Assembly (NCBI GenBank): GCA_937124525.1
Contig: CAKZLA010000398.1
Coordinates: 1 to 29,150, forward strand
Reading direction: 5' to 3'
DNA: 29,150 nucleotides
From: an uncultured Desulfobacterium sp.
GTDB taxonomy: Bacteria; Desulfobacterota; Desulfobacteria; Desulfobacterales; Desulfobacteraceae
Shown: one piece after another, positions 16,228-25,182 of the stretch
Numbering within the stretch: the first letter of the stretch is position 1
How the letters are laid out: every line of letters starts with the position of its first letter
Notes under the pieces: model-generated
What the model was told of the DNA's origin: nothing
The model's input: only the letters and a program-made list of their open reading frames with translations
The model's database searches: none
Program-made: the position numbers and the translations under genes

Positions 16228-17244
16228 ATGGTTATAATTAATAAGGACAAATCCCTGGAGGGAAATCGAATCTCTGGCATCGGATCCGCCTTGGTGGATC
16301 TGCTGATCCATGAGAGTGATTCATTTTTAACGGAACTTGGCAAGGAAAAGGGCGGCATGACCCTGGTGGAAAGCCGGGACATTGACGTTATTCTGGAAAA
16401 GACACAGCAAACCCCCATGGTGGTGCCGGGCGGAGCTGCCTGCAATACCATTGTGGGGGTGGGACAACTGGGGGGAAGTGCCCGGTTCATCGGCCAGCGG
16501 GGGGATGATGCCCCGGGTGAATTTTACCAGGATGCCCTGGAAAAATGCCATGTGGAACCGTTTTTTTATACCTCTGCCACCCCCACGGGCCGGGTATTGT
16601 CTGTGATTACCCCGGATGCCCAGCGTTCCATGTTCACCTGCCTTGGGGCCTCCACGGAAATGAATCCGGAAGAGATCACCCCGGCTCTGTTTAGGGACAC
16701 GGCCATTGCCGTCATTGAAGGCTATCTTTTGTTTAATCCTGAACTCATGACCGCCTGCCTGGAAAGTGCCAGTAAGGCCGGGGCACTCATTGCCCTGGAT
16801 CTGGCCAGTTTTGAAGTGGTGGAAGCCACAAAACCCCTGCTGGAGAAAATTGTTGGGGTCCATGTGGATATTCTCATTGCCAATGAGGATGAAGCCCGGG
16901 CCTACACCGGTCATTCCGATGAAGGGATGGCCCTGGATGCCCTGGCGGCCCAGGCCCCCCTGGCGGTGCTGAAAAAGGGGGCCCGGGGAAGTTGTCTGGC
17001 CCATGATGGCAGAATTGTTGAAATTCTGCCTGAAACTGGAAATCCTGCAACGGACACCACCGGAGCCGGTGATCTCTGGGCCGCAGGTTTTCTGTTTGGC
17101 CTTGCCCATGGTTTTTCCCTGGAAGACAGTGGCCATCTTGCCTCACTGCTGGGATATGAAGTGTGCCAGGTGGTGGGGGCTCATATTCCCCAGGCGGGAT
17201 GGCAGCGCATTCATACCTATATAAAAGAAAGGGACATGGCTTGA
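16228..17244 (+). CDS. PfkB-family sugar kinase, probable adenosine kinase
   Basis: A 338-residue ribokinase/PfkB-family kinase. The substrate-side motif is VVPGGAACNTIVGV (GGAACN at 68-73), closest to the GGSxxNT form of adenosine kinases; the family signature DTTGAGD is at 276-282 with Asp282 as catalytic base. Assignment to adenosine is inferred from that motif and from the neighbours: divergent metK and then ahcY, whose product adenosine must be removed for the hydrolase to run forward. Ribokinase or another nucleoside/sugar kinase remains possible. The ribosome site is weak (aaagg about 14 nt upstream). Its TGA stop overlaps the TTG start of lptF by four bases. Confidence 0.85.
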   Translation: MVIINKDKSLEGNRISGIGSALVDLLIHESDSFLTELGKEKGGMTLVESRDIDVILEKTQQTPMVVPGGAACNTIVGVGQLGGSARFIGQRGDDAPGEFYQDALEKCHVEPFFYTSATPTGRVLSVITPDAQRSMFTCLGASTEMNPEEITPALFRDTAIAVIEGYLLFNPELMTACLESASKAGALIALDLASFEVVEATKPLLEKIVGVHVDILIANEDEARAYTGHSDEGMALDALAAQAPLAVLKKGARGSCLAHDGRIVEILPETGNPATDTTGAGDLWAAGFLFGLAHGFSLEDSGHLASLLGYEVCQVVGAHIPQAGWQRIHTYIKERDMA

Positions 17245-18392
17245 TTCCTGTTCTTTACCGGTATATTTTCTGGGAACTTCTCTCCCCCTTTGGGGTGAGC
17301 CTTTTGTTTCTCACCTTTGTGTTTGTGATGACAAGAATTCCTGACATCACCAATATGGTGGTGAACTACAACATGGGGATTTCCGCTGTTTTTTTTCTGG
17401 TGATCTACACCCTGCCGCGTTTTATGGAGTTTACCCTGCCCATGTCCGTGATGATCGCCGTGTTGCTCACCTTCATGCGCATGTCCGGGGCCAATGAGAT
17501 CATTGCCCTTAAAGGGGGGGGCATGACTATTTACCGTTTGCTTCCTCCGGTGACATTTTTTTGTGTACTGATGACCCTCATCACCCTGTGGGTGACGGTG
17601 TGGGCCGTGCCCTGGGGAAAGCATGCATTCAGTGTACAGGGGGCTCAGATGGCCCGGGACAATATTAACGTGGCCTTGAAGGAGCGGCAGTTCAATACCC
17701 CCTTTGACAATGTGATGATCTACGTCAGTGCCATTGATATAAAAACCGCTCGCTTGAAAGATATTTTCATTGAAGATGGCAGAGATCCTGACAGTATTAA
17801 TATCACCGTGGCCGCTGAAGGGTCCCTGGTATCCCGACCCGCTGAAGGGCTCTATACGTTGACACTTGAACACGGCATGATTAACCAGGTCTCCCTTGAC
17901 CGCAGAGCTGCCCATCAGATCCAATTTGATACCTATGATATTAATTTTGATGTGGGACTGCCTGGAAAGGAGCGGGTTGATGGGGCAAAAGAACTTGATG
18001 AAATGGAGATCAAGGCCCTGAAGGCGGTGAGCCAGGACCGGGATGCATCCCCCAGAAAACGCAATCAGGCCCGCATGGAACTCCATGAAAAACTGGCCAT
18101 TCCCTTTGCCTGCCTGGCCTTGGGCCTTTTGGCACTGCCATTGGGGCTTCAGTCCCTCTCCTCCCGCCACGCACCGGGATTTGGCCTGGCCCTGGTGTTT
18201 TTCATGGGGTACTACATGCTCCTGGCATTGGGGTGGTCGGCCGGTGAAAGCGGTGGGTATCCGCCCATTGTGGCCATGTGGTTGCCCAACGCTGTCATGG
18301 GGGGCATGGCGGTTTATCTGATCAAGCGGGTGGCAGGGGAACGTTTTTTGCGATTTCCCAATCCTTTGGCCCTGTGGAAACAGGAAAGGTAA
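17241..18392 (+). CDS. lptF: LptF, lipopolysaccharide ABC exporter permease
   Basis: A 383-residue inner-membrane protein of the YjgP/YjgQ family. I place the start at TTG 17241: aaaggga lies 7 nt ahead, the TTGA overlap with the kinase stop couples the genes, and the protein then begins IPVLYRYIFWELLSPF as LptF proteins do. Three helices lie in residues about 10-110 (LLFLTFVFVMTRI; MEFTLPMSVMIAVLLTFMR), followed by a periplasmic jellyroll domain (about 115-270) and three C-terminal helices from about residue 280 (ACLALGLLALPLGL). LptF pairs with LptG and the LptB ATPase (not in this window) to lift lipopolysaccharide from the inner membrane. Confidence 0.92.
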   Translation: MIPVLYRYIFWELLSPFGVSLLFLTFVFVMTRIPDITNMVVNYNMGISAVFFLVIYTLPRFMEFTLPMSVMIAVLLTFMRMSGANEIIALKGGGMTIYRLLPPVTFFCVLMTLITLWVTVWAVPWGKHAFSVQGAQMARDNINVALKERQFNTPFDNVMIYVSAIDIKTARLKDIFIEDGRDPDSINITVAAEGSLVSRPAEGLYTLTLEHGMINQVSLDRRAAHQIQFDTYDINFDVGLPGKERVDGAKELDEMEIKALKAVSQDRDASPRKRNQARMELHEKLAIPFACLALGLLALPLGLQSLSSRHAPGFGLALVFFMGYYMLLALGWSAGESGGYPPIVAMWLPNAVMGGMAVYLIKRVAGERFLRFPNPLALWKQER

Positions 18393-18397
18393 CACAG

Positions 18398-19477
18398 ATG
18401 TCCATCATAAATAGATACTGGATGGGACAATTTTTGCGGTTTTTTTGTATTGTCCAATTCATTGTGCTGGCCATCTTTGTGGCTGTGGATTACCTGACCA
18501 ATCTCAGTAAATTTTTTAAAGCAGGGATTTCCCTGGTGGACGCATTGGGGTATGTGCTCTTAAAGACTCCTTTCATGTTTGTTCAGTTCACTCCGGCCGG
18601 GGTGGTATTGGCTGTGATTGTGGTGTTTGGGCTCATGAATCGCAGTAACGAGCTTCTGGCGTTAAGGGCCGGGGGTGTCAGCGCTTATTATCTGGTGAGA
18701 CCCGCCGTTGTGGCCGGGATACTGCTCTCTTTTTCCATGTTTTTTCTGGGGGAAACCCTGGTGCCTGTGACCATGGCAAAGGCCAATTACATTAAATATT
18801 CGGTGATCAAAAAAAAGCATCAGATCCACGCCAGCCGTGAAAACATCTGGATTAAAAGCGATGATACCATTGCCCATTTTAAATTTTTTAATCCTGTGGA
18901 TCGCACCCTTTCAGGCATTACCCTCACCCGCATGGATGATAACTTTAAGGTTATCCAGCGCATGGACGCCCGTTCCGGTGTGTTCCAGAAGGGGCAATGG
19001 CATTTTTTTAACATTTTGGTTCAAAATTTTACCCCCGGGGATGATACCGGGGAGGTGATCTTAGATGATGAAAAAATCGTGGACATGGGTATTTTACCCG
19101 AGGACCTGGGCCAAATGGTGAAAAAGACCGATGAGATGCGGTTTGCCGAACTTGCGGTCCACATTAAAAAGGTGGAACAGGAAGGCTATGATGCCACCAC
19201 CTACCGGGTGGATCTGTTGGGGAAAACCGCCTTTCCCTTTATCTGTCTGATCATGGCTATCATGGGGGCAGCTGTGGGCATGCGTCCGGCGGTGAAGGAA
19301 AACCTGCCCCTGGGCATTGTCATGGGACTTGGCATGGCCTTTATGTACTGGATTCTTTACAGTTTCACCACCTCCCTTGGCTATGGTCGTATGCTGCCCC
19401 CCTTTGTCAGTGCCTGGGCTGCCAATTTTTTATTCTTATGTGCTGCCCTGTTTTATCTGGCCCGCACGGAATCCTGA
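18398..19477 (+). CDS. lptG: LptG, lipopolysaccharide ABC exporter permease
   Basis: A 359-residue YjgP/YjgQ family protein, partner of LptF. The ATG at 18398 follows aggaaagg and the stop of lptF by 5 bp; an earlier in-frame ATG would lie deep in lptF. The N-terminus reads MSIINRYWMGQFLRFF, the LptG pattern, followed by helices near residues 15-35 and 55-120, a periplasmic domain (about 125-265) and three C-terminal helices starting at about 275 (AFPFICLIMAIMGAAVGM). LptF and LptG side by side are common outside the Enterobacteria. Confidence 0.93.
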   Translation: MSIINRYWMGQFLRFFCIVQFIVLAIFVAVDYLTNLSKFFKAGISLVDALGYVLLKTPFMFVQFTPAGVVLAVIVVFGLMNRSNELLALRAGGVSAYYLVRPAVVAGILLSFSMFFLGETLVPVTMAKANYIKYSVIKKKHQIHASRENIWIKSDDTIAHFKFFNPVDRTLSGITLTRMDDNFKVIQRMDARSGVFQKGQWHFFNILVQNFTPGDDTGEVILDDEKIVDMGILPEDLGQMVKKTDEMRFAELAVHIKKVEQEGYDATTYRVDLLGKTAFPFICLIMAIMGAAVGMRPAVKENLPLGIVMGLGMAFMYWILYSFTTSLGYGRMLPPFVSAWAANFLFLCAALFYLARTES

Positions 19478-19656
19478 TTGTGAATGCCTTGCCTGAGCTT
19501 AGCGACTTCATCATAGTAAAAATACCCGTTTTTGAAAAAAACACCCAGTGTTATCAAGATGTTCTCACTTGAATTGGGTGGATTATTTGTTATGAGTTCC
19601 CTTACAATCCTCCCCATGAAAAAAAAGTGATCACACAGCGATGGAGCAACGGCCCT

Positions 19657-20772
19657 ATGTTAAAAGCATGGTTGAATAAATTGGAACAGCGCATCATTGA
19701 CATCAGCGGCAGGGAGCACCGAGTCGGTTATTTTTCCCTGGAAAGCCTTTTGATATTGATTTCCCTTGCATATCAGATGGTGAGTACCTTGAGGGTCAGG
19801 CTTTATGATCTGGGCATTTTAAAGCGCCATCGATTTCCTTGTCGGGTGATTTCCTTTGGTAATATTGTGGCCGGGGGCAGCGGCAAAACCCCCATGGTGA
19901 TGCATGCGGCTTCCCTGCTTACTTCCATGGGCTTTGGGGTGGTTGTGATCACCCGGGGATATGGGGGAACCGCCGGTAAAAATGGGGCTGTGGCAGGGGA
20001 TGGAACCCAGTGTCTTCTGGGCCCCGCCGCCGCCGGTGATGAGCCCTGCATGATGGCCTCTCGGAAACGATACCCTGTTATTGTGGATCGGGATCGGGTC
20101 CGGGGTGCCAGGCGTGCCATGGCAAAATTTTGTCCCCAGGTGATCCTTTTAGATGATGCCTTTCAGCATTTGCGCATCCACCGGGATCTTAATATTGTGC
20201 TCATGGATGCCACAGCTCCCCTGGGAAATGGGAAAATACTTCCGGCCGGTCGCTTAAGGGAATCTTTCCATGCCGTGGAAAAACGGGCAGATATTGTGAT
20301 GTATACCCGCTGTTTAAGGGGAGAACTCCCCCTTGAAGGTTCGTGGAGCCGGAGAAAACCGGTGTTCATGACACAGCATATCCCCTTTTTGTACCGCTTT
20401 ATTCAACAGGAAAATCCTTTGTCAACAAAAGCGTCTTCACTTGCCATGCTCAATGGCAGAGCCGCCGTGGTCTTTTCCGCCATTTCAGACAATGGGGGAT
20501 TTTGCCGTTCGGTGGAACAGTGTGGGGTGTACGTTCTGGATCATCTGTGTTTCAGGGACCATCATCGGTTTGATGCCCGGGAGATCAGAGAAATTCTCCA
20601 CCGGGCCAGCCTTTTGAAGGCTTCCCTTATCATTACTACGGAAAAGGATTATGCTCGGTTGGGTTTCCCTGAAAACTGGCCCGTGGATCTGGCGGTGATG
20701 GGGGTTAAAATTGAATTTATTGAAGGGGAAGATAGATTTAAATCGCTTCTTTTGTCATGCGTTGACAGGTAA
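19657..20772 (+). CDS. lpxK: Tetraacyldisaccharide 4'-kinase LpxK
   Basis: A 371-residue inner-membrane-associated kinase that phosphorylates the 4' position of the lipid A disaccharide. I use ATG 19657, with ggag 10 nt upstream; a GTG ten codons earlier (19627) is possible. A hydrophobic N-terminal helix (about residues 27-45) anchors it. The P-loop GNIVAGGSGKTP (68-79), VITRGYGG, the DDAFQH motif (about 166-171) and the ILPAGRLRE segment are all LpxK marks; near the end ITTEKDYARL is also conserved. It lies 179 bp after lptG, on the same strand, so the three form a lipid A export and maturation set. No terminator with a T run was seen after it. Confidence 0.93.
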   Translation: MLKAWLNKLEQRIIDISGREHRVGYFSLESLLILISLAYQMVSTLRVRLYDLGILKRHRFPCRVISFGNIVAGGSGKTPMVMHAASLLTSMGFGVVVITRGYGGTAGKNGAVAGDGTQCLLGPAAAGDEPCMMASRKRYPVIVDRDRVRGARRAMAKFCPQVILLDDAFQHLRIHRDLNIVLMDATAPLGNGKILPAGRLRESFHAVEKRADIVMYTRCLRGELPLEGSWSRRKPVFMTQHIPFLYRFIQQENPLSTKASSLAMLNGRAAVVFSAISDNGGFCRSVEQCGVYVLDHLCFRDHHRFDAREIREILHRASLLKASLIITTEKDYARLGFPENWPVDLAVMGVKIEFIEGEDRFKSLLLSCVDR

Positions 20773-20966
20773 AAATTCCCATCAGAGTCCCCGGAGACTG
20801 ACCTGACCGGAACATTGGAAAAATACCTCCCGACGTTCCCGTTTCGGTCAGGGCATCCGTTGGGGGCACCATTATGCCATTTTTAGGGAATCAGAGCAAA
20901 TTAATTTGTCTGCAAATCCGGCTGTAAAATTGATATTTGTGATTTTTAGAAAAAATAAATGATAAA

Positions 20967-21953
20967 CTAAAAACTTCGGATTTCTTTAATTACAAAAGTT
21001 AGGTTTTTGATGGCTGCAATGTGTTCATAAACCGTTTCCGGATCAATGCGGTCCATGCACCGGGGATGGGGACATTCCCGGCGGTTGCATGGTGAACAGT
21101 CCATGGGTGCCATGATCACCTCCCCGGCATAGGGGCCGGTGCGCCGGGGGGTAGAAGGGCCAAAAAGGGCAATGGTAGGGGTACCCAGGGCCACGGCAAG
21201 GTGCATGGGGCCGGTATCACAGCTCACCACACCCTGGGCATGGGAGAGGATTCCGGTCAATTCCCGGAGGGTGGTTTTCCCCGTGAGATTGATCACTTTA
21301 CAGGTAGTGTGGTTTTCCACCATTTTTCCTCGATCCACATCCTCGGGTCCCCCGGTGATCACTGAAGCCATGCCCAGTTTCTGCCAGATCAGATCTGCCA
21401 GAATGGCAAATTTTTCTGTGGCCCACCGGTTGGCTTTTTTGGTGGCTCCGATGTTCAGCACCACATAGGGCCGGGGCAGGGGCACCCTTGAGAAGGGATG
21501 AATGGCAATGTTCCATTCAACAGATGATTCCGGGATCTTCAGGTGGTCACAAAAATCAAGATATTGATCCAGCATGTGCTTGCCGGGATCATCCGGGGAA
21601 ATTCGGGTGAAGGGAAAAAGCCAGGTGAGTTCCTTGCATCGTTTTTTATCAAATCCCAAGCGTTGTCCGGTCCGGGCCGCCATGCAGAAAAAACCGGACT
21701 TCAGTGTCCGCTGGAAATCAATGGTCAGATCATAACGCTCCCGGCGAAGGGTGCCAAGGGTGCCCCCTTGTTTTTCATTGCGATCAAAGACAATGGTGCG
21801 ATCCACGGCCGGATGATCCAGGACCAGGGGCAGGCTCAAAGGGGCCACCAGCCAGTGAATTTCTGCATGGAAGTAGTGCTTTAGCCGGATCACCGCAGGA
21901 AGGGTATTGATAACATCCCCCAATGCTCCCAGTTTGATAATAAGAATTTTCAT
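20967..21953 (-). CDS. Family 9 glycosyltransferase, ADP-heptose:LPS heptosyltransferase type
   Basis: A 328-residue cytoplasmic-face glycosyltransferase of the WaaC/WaaF/WaaQ family (GT9). It begins MKILIIKLGALGDVINTLPA, the standard nucleotide-sugar fold start, and has the C-terminal CDTGPMHLAVALGTPTIALFGPS donor-binding motif. A cysteine group (C-SP-C-NRRE-C-PHPR-C) near residue 285 occurs in many GT9 proteins outside the Enterobacteria. It likely adds a heptose to the lipopolysaccharide inner core; whether it is heptosyltransferase I, II or III cannot be decided here. It starts 13 bp after the stop of the acyltransferase gene, forming a two-gene minus-strand unit, and converges on lpxK. 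Confidence 0.88.
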   Translation of the reverse strand: MKILIIKLGALGDVINTLPAVIRLKHYFHAEIHWLVAPLSLPLVLDHPAVDRTIVFDRNEKQGGTLGTLRRERYDLTIDFQRTLKSGFFCMAARTGQRLGFDKKRCKELTWLFPFTRISPDDPGKHMLDQYLDFCDHLKIPESSVEWNIAIHPFSRVPLPRPYVVLNIGATKKANRWATEKFAILADLIWQKLGMASVITGGPEDVDRGKMVENHTTCKVINLTGKTTLRELTGILSHAQGVVSCDTGPMHLAVALGTPTIALFGPSTPRRTGPYAGEVIMAPMDCSPCNRRECPHPRCMDRIDPETVYEHIAAIKNLTFVIKEIRSF

Positions 21954-21966
21954 ATTTTTTAATTTG

Positions 21967-22935
21967 TTACTCGATGTTCACGTTTTGCAGGCCAAGGCTG
22001 CGAGGGTGGATGCGATCAGTGCTTTTTTCGTCCTTGGGTTGATATTTCCAGCGGTTGTGCAGCCAAAAATATTGTTCCGGATACTGGTTCACTATCTTTT
22101 CTATGGCCCTGTTGTAGTTCTGGGTGTTGATCTGCAGGGTTGTCTCTTCATCCCCAGTGTCCACAAAGGCAATTTCCGGCTCAATGACAACGAGATAGCG
22201 ACCCCCTTTCTGAACCAGAAACATGGGTACCACGGGTGCACCGGTCTGGAGGGCCAGCCGGGCCATGCCTTTATTGGCATAGGTTTTTCTGCCGAAGAAT
22301 TCAATGATGGCTCCCTTATGGGGTTTGGTGCTCTGGTCCATGAGGAGAAATGCTGAGCCCTGGTTTTCCAGGGTTGCAAGGATACCGCTCAGGGCTTTTT
22401 TTAAAGGGAACATCTTGCCACCGAACCGCTGGCGAAGATCGGTGATGAACTGCTCCAGGGCCGGGGATTTCAAGGGGCGAAAGACGCTGCTCGCCTTATG
22501 TATAAGACCGGTATGGGCATAAAAAAAAGGAAGTAATTCCCAGGAGCCCACATGGCCTGTGAGAACGAGAACTCCTTTTTGCTGCCGGGCGGCCGTCTGG
22601 TAATGTGCCATCCCAGTGACGGTGAACCATCGAGAAAAGTGCTTCAGATCAATGGTTCTGCCCCAGGCAATCCTGAAAACAATCATGATGAAGTGGGTGA
22701 ATACCTGCCGGGCAATGGCCTGGATTTCATGGGGTATCATGGTGTTTTTATATGCATGGGTCAGGTTTTCCAGGGTGATACGTCGGTGCCGACGGTCTAA
22801 CCGGAACCAGATGTTTCCCAGAAAACGGGCCATGGGCTGGTTCCAGGAGCGGGGAAGCAGGGCAATGACGTCAAGGAGGGTGATGATGCTGTGGTAAAGC
22901 AGTCGGTCTCTTTTGCGGGGCAGTTGTCTCAACAT
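21967..22935 (-). CDS. LpxL/HtrB-family lipid A acyltransferase
   Basis: A 322-residue lysophospholipid acyltransferase-like protein that should add a secondary acyl chain to lipid A. A hydrophobic N-terminal segment (residues about 15-30) anchors it to the inner membrane. The catalytic HxxxxE is H128 to E133 in LTGHVGSWELLPF; FLLMDQSTK, a lysine-rich GRKTYANKGMARLA stretch and PVVPMFLV follow as in LpxL/LpxM. The end carries W-L-H-N-R-W-K (a family marker). It lies first in a minus-strand pair with the GT9 gene and reads away from the WaaE-like gene across a 333-bp gap. Acyl preference cannot be told from sequence. Confidence 0.9.
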   Translation of the reverse strand: MLRQLPRKRDRLLYHSIITLLDVIALLPRSWNQPMARFLGNIWFRLDRRHRRITLENLTHAYKNTMIPHEIQAIARQVFTHFIMIVFRIAWGRTIDLKHFSRWFTVTGMAHYQTAARQQKGVLVLTGHVGSWELLPFFYAHTGLIHKASSVFRPLKSPALEQFITDLRQRFGGKMFPLKKALSGILATLENQGSAFLLMDQSTKPHKGAIIEFFGRKTYANKGMARLALQTGAPVVPMFLVQKGGRYLVVIEPEIAFVDTGDEETTLQINTQNYNRAIEKIVNQYPEQYFWLHNRWKYQPKDEKSTDRIHPRSLGLQNVNIE

Positions 22936-23268
22936 TATATATCCTGTTTCAAAAAGTTCGAGTTGCGCTGTGTGATTTCAAATCCCGGATTTAATCCCAT
23001 CCATTGAGACCAGTTGTTGGAAGACATCCAATTACCCGGTATTTAAAATATATCGCTTTATATCATAATTTTTCCCTGACAAACAGCATGAATCATGCAA
23101 GCCTGATTCCTCCCTTGTTTTGAGTTAACATCAGAATTGCGCCTCTTGGGGGAATTGAATGAATAATTTGAAAAAATGTGTTATTTCTTTTGCCGTGCAG
23201 GCTATATTTGTTATTGATGTCGTCCACCGACACAATAAATAATGAGAAATATTTCAGGGAGTCGTTGG
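22936..23268. other. Divergent intergenic gap between acyltransferase and WaaE-like genes
   Basis: A 333-bp AT-rich gap between two divergent genes, so promoters for both are expected here, but I see no pair of -35/-10 boxes good enough to place. No credible small gene is present. A 10-base string GCAAGCCTGA at 23097-23106 recurs as the arms of an inverted repeat in the gap at 27796-27902, followed here by a partly similar pyrimidine-rich stretch. Confidence 0.6.
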
Positions 23269-24060
23269 ATGGAAAAACAATTTACCCTTTCCGTTATTGT
23301 TATCACCAAAAATGAAGCGGATCGGTTGGATCGGTGTTTGGCATCAATAAAAAATCTTGCCGATGAGATCATTATTTATGACAGCGGCAGCCAGGACAAT
23401 ACCCTGGAGATTGCTGCCCGGTATACCCACAAGATTTTTCAAACCGATTGGCCTGGATATGGCCCCCAGAAGCAGCGGGCCCTGTCCAGTGCCCGGTGTG
23501 ACTGGGTGTTGTCCATTGATGCCGATGAGGTGGTCGCCCCTGAACTTGCCCGGGAGATCGTTGAGATCTTAAACCAAGATCCCCGGGAAACCGCTTTTAG
23601 AATTCCCTGGGCTGTGATCAATTTTGGAAAACGGCTGGACCACGGCAACAGCTCCCGCAGTGTCAAACGCCTGTTTCGGCGGGAGGGTGCAAGGTTCACC
23701 AATGCCATTGTCCATGAGGCAGTGGTTCTTCCCCCGGGAAGTCATGTGGGAAATCTCAAGAATCGGCTGCTCCATTATTCCATCAGGGATTTTGAACATT
23801 ATCTGATCAAGAATCGCACCTATTCATGGTTAGGTGCCCAAAAAAGATTTGATGTGGGTAAAAGAGGTTGGGGACTGCCCGGGGCTGTGTTTCGGGCCTT
23901 CTGGGTTTTTTTTCGCTGTTATGTCATCCGCAGGGGATTTCTGGACGGTCAAGTGGGATTTCTGGTGGCGGCCATGTACAGCCAGGGGGCATTTAACAAA
24001 TATGCGGGGTTGTGGAGCTTACAGCGCATGGCCCGGCTCAATGCCAATGATGATACTTGA
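23269..24060 (+). CDS. Family 2 glycosyltransferase, WaaE/KdtX-like
   Basis: A 263-residue glycosyltransferase. The ATG at 23269 was chosen because agggag lies 7 nt upstream and the protein then begins with the usual LSVIVITKNEADRLDRCLASI. Conserved marks of the WaaE/KdtX group follow: IIYDSGSQDNTLEIA, WPGYGPQKQRALSSA, and DWVLSIDADEVV with the metal-binding D84-A-D86. Family members add a beta-linked glucose or similar hexose to the inner-core heptose of lipopolysaccharide. The C-terminal third has a basic, hydrophobic patch (AFWVFFRCYVIRRGFLDG) that probably touches the membrane. Sugar and acceptor are inferred only. The next gene starts 46 bp later on the same strand. Confidence 0.88.
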   Translation: MEKQFTLSVIVITKNEADRLDRCLASIKNLADEIIIYDSGSQDNTLEIAARYTHKIFQTDWPGYGPQKQRALSSARCDWVLSIDADEVVAPELAREIVEILNQDPRETAFRIPWAVINFGKRLDHGNSSRSVKRLFRREGARFTNAIVHEAVVLPPGSHVGNLKNRLLHYSIRDFEHYLIKNRTYSWLGAQKRFDVGKRGWGLPGAVFRAFWVFFRCYVIRRGFLDGQVGFLVAAMYSQGAFNKYAGLWSLQRMARLNANDDT

Positions 24061-24106
24061 AATTGTTAGAACTCGATGATCAAGACCCAAACGGATCTAA
24101 AAAACA

Positions 24107-25177
24107 ATGAAAAAATATCTTCTTTATGTTTCCCATCTTTACGCCTTTGCCATTGTGCGTCCCCTGCAGGAAGAGATTCTTCGCCAGGGGGGCACTGTGG
24201 CATGGTTTCTGGCACAGAAAAAATACATTCCCCGTCTTAGGAAGGGTGAATGCCTCTTGGAAACCGTGGATGCGGTGATGAAATTTCAGCCGGATGTGGT
24301 TTTTGTGGCCAGCAATGTGGTACCTGATTTTTTTCCGGGAATCAAGGTACAGCTCTTCCACGGATTCAACGCACAAAAGCGGGATGCCTCCCGGGGCCAT
24401 TTCAAGGTTCGTGGATTTTTTGACCTTTATTGCACCCAGGGGCCTTCCACCACCACACCTTTTAAAGCATTGGAAAAAAAATATGGGTATTTCAAAGTGA
24501 CCGAGACGGGATGGGCCAAGGTGGACCCCCTGTTCAAGCTGGGCACTGCTTCCCGGAGTAAAATAGAGAAAAATTTACATTTGCCTGACCTGTCAGACCC
24601 TCGACCAGTGGTGCTGTTTACCTCCACATTCACACCAGCCCTGAGCGCTGCCCATGAAATTTACGATGTAGTGGCAGCGATGATGCACCGGAAAAACTGG
24701 CGCTGGATCATCACCTTTCATCCCAAGATGGACTCCGAGGTAATTTCAAAATATAAAAACCTCTGCCAGGTATGCCAGGCATTTTTTTACGAGGGTGACG
24801 ACGTGATTCCCCTGCTCACAAAGGCAGATGTCATGCTGTCGGACACTTCCTCCATTATTTCAGAATTTATACTCCAGAAAAAACCAGTGGTGACTTTTTG
24901 TAACCGCGTACCCGGGGATCATCTGATCAATGTCACAGAGTCACGGGATCTGAACAACGCCATTGCCCATGCCCTGACCCGGCCAGCCCCCCTGATGACT
25001 GCCATTGAGGGTTACATTGGCCATATTCATCCCTATGATGATGGGCGTTCCAGTGCCAGGGTACTGGCTGCCGTGGATGATTTCCTGGAAAATATAAAAC
25101 CCCTGCCGGGGCGCAAGCCTCTGAATCTGGTGCGCCGCATGAAGATGAGATTTAAATATCGGTATTACCGGTGGTAA
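24107..25177 (+). CDS. CDP-glycerol glycerophosphotransferase-family protein (first copy)
   Basis: A 356-residue protein of the TagB/TagF-like family (GT-B fold). Family features seen are QLFHGFNAQK (the W/L-H-G acceptor-side motif), TGWAKVDPL near residue 140, VVLFTSTFTP, ITFHPK near residue 205, and the ligand-binding loop LSDTSSIISEFILQKKPVVTF near residue 245. In Gram-positives such enzymes transfer glycerol phosphate to teichoic acid; in Gram-negatives they occur in capsule and surface-polysaccharide loci. The substrate here could be CDP-glycerol or another polyol phosphate, and no cytidylyltransferase is next to it. It follows the WaaE-like gene and converges, 5 bp between stops, on the radical SAM gene. 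Confidence 0.82.
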   Translation: MKKYLLYVSHLYAFAIVRPLQEEILRQGGTVAWFLAQKKYIPRLRKGECLLETVDAVMKFQPDVVFVASNVVPDFFPGIKVQLFHGFNAQKRDASRGHFKVRGFFDLYCTQGPSTTTPFKALEKKYGYFKVTETGWAKVDPLFKLGTASRSKIEKNLHLPDLSDPRPVVLFTSTFTPALSAAHEIYDVVAAMMHRKNWRWIITFHPKMDSEVISKYKNLCQVCQAFFYEGDDVIPLLTKADVMLSDTSSIISEFILQKKPVVTFCNRVPGDHLINVTESRDLNNAIAHALTRPAPLMTAIEGYIGHIHPYDDGRSSARVLAAVDDFLENIKPLPGRKPLNLVRRMKMRFKYRYYRW

Positions 25178-25182
25178 GGGAC

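Noticed and set aside
16327..17136. Minus-strand open frame of 269 codons
   Set aside because: Antisense shadow of the PfkB-family kinase; composition is not protein-like.
17217..18395. Minus-strand open frame of 392 codons
   Set aside because: It lies wholly antisense to lptF, is full of His/Gly/Gln, has no family resemblance and no ribosome site; it is a shadow of lptF codon bias.
20802..20852. CCTGACCG and CGGTCAGG inverted repeat after lpxK as a terminator
   Set aside because: The arms are only 8 bp, the loop is 35 bases, and no T run follows on either strand; it may be chance.
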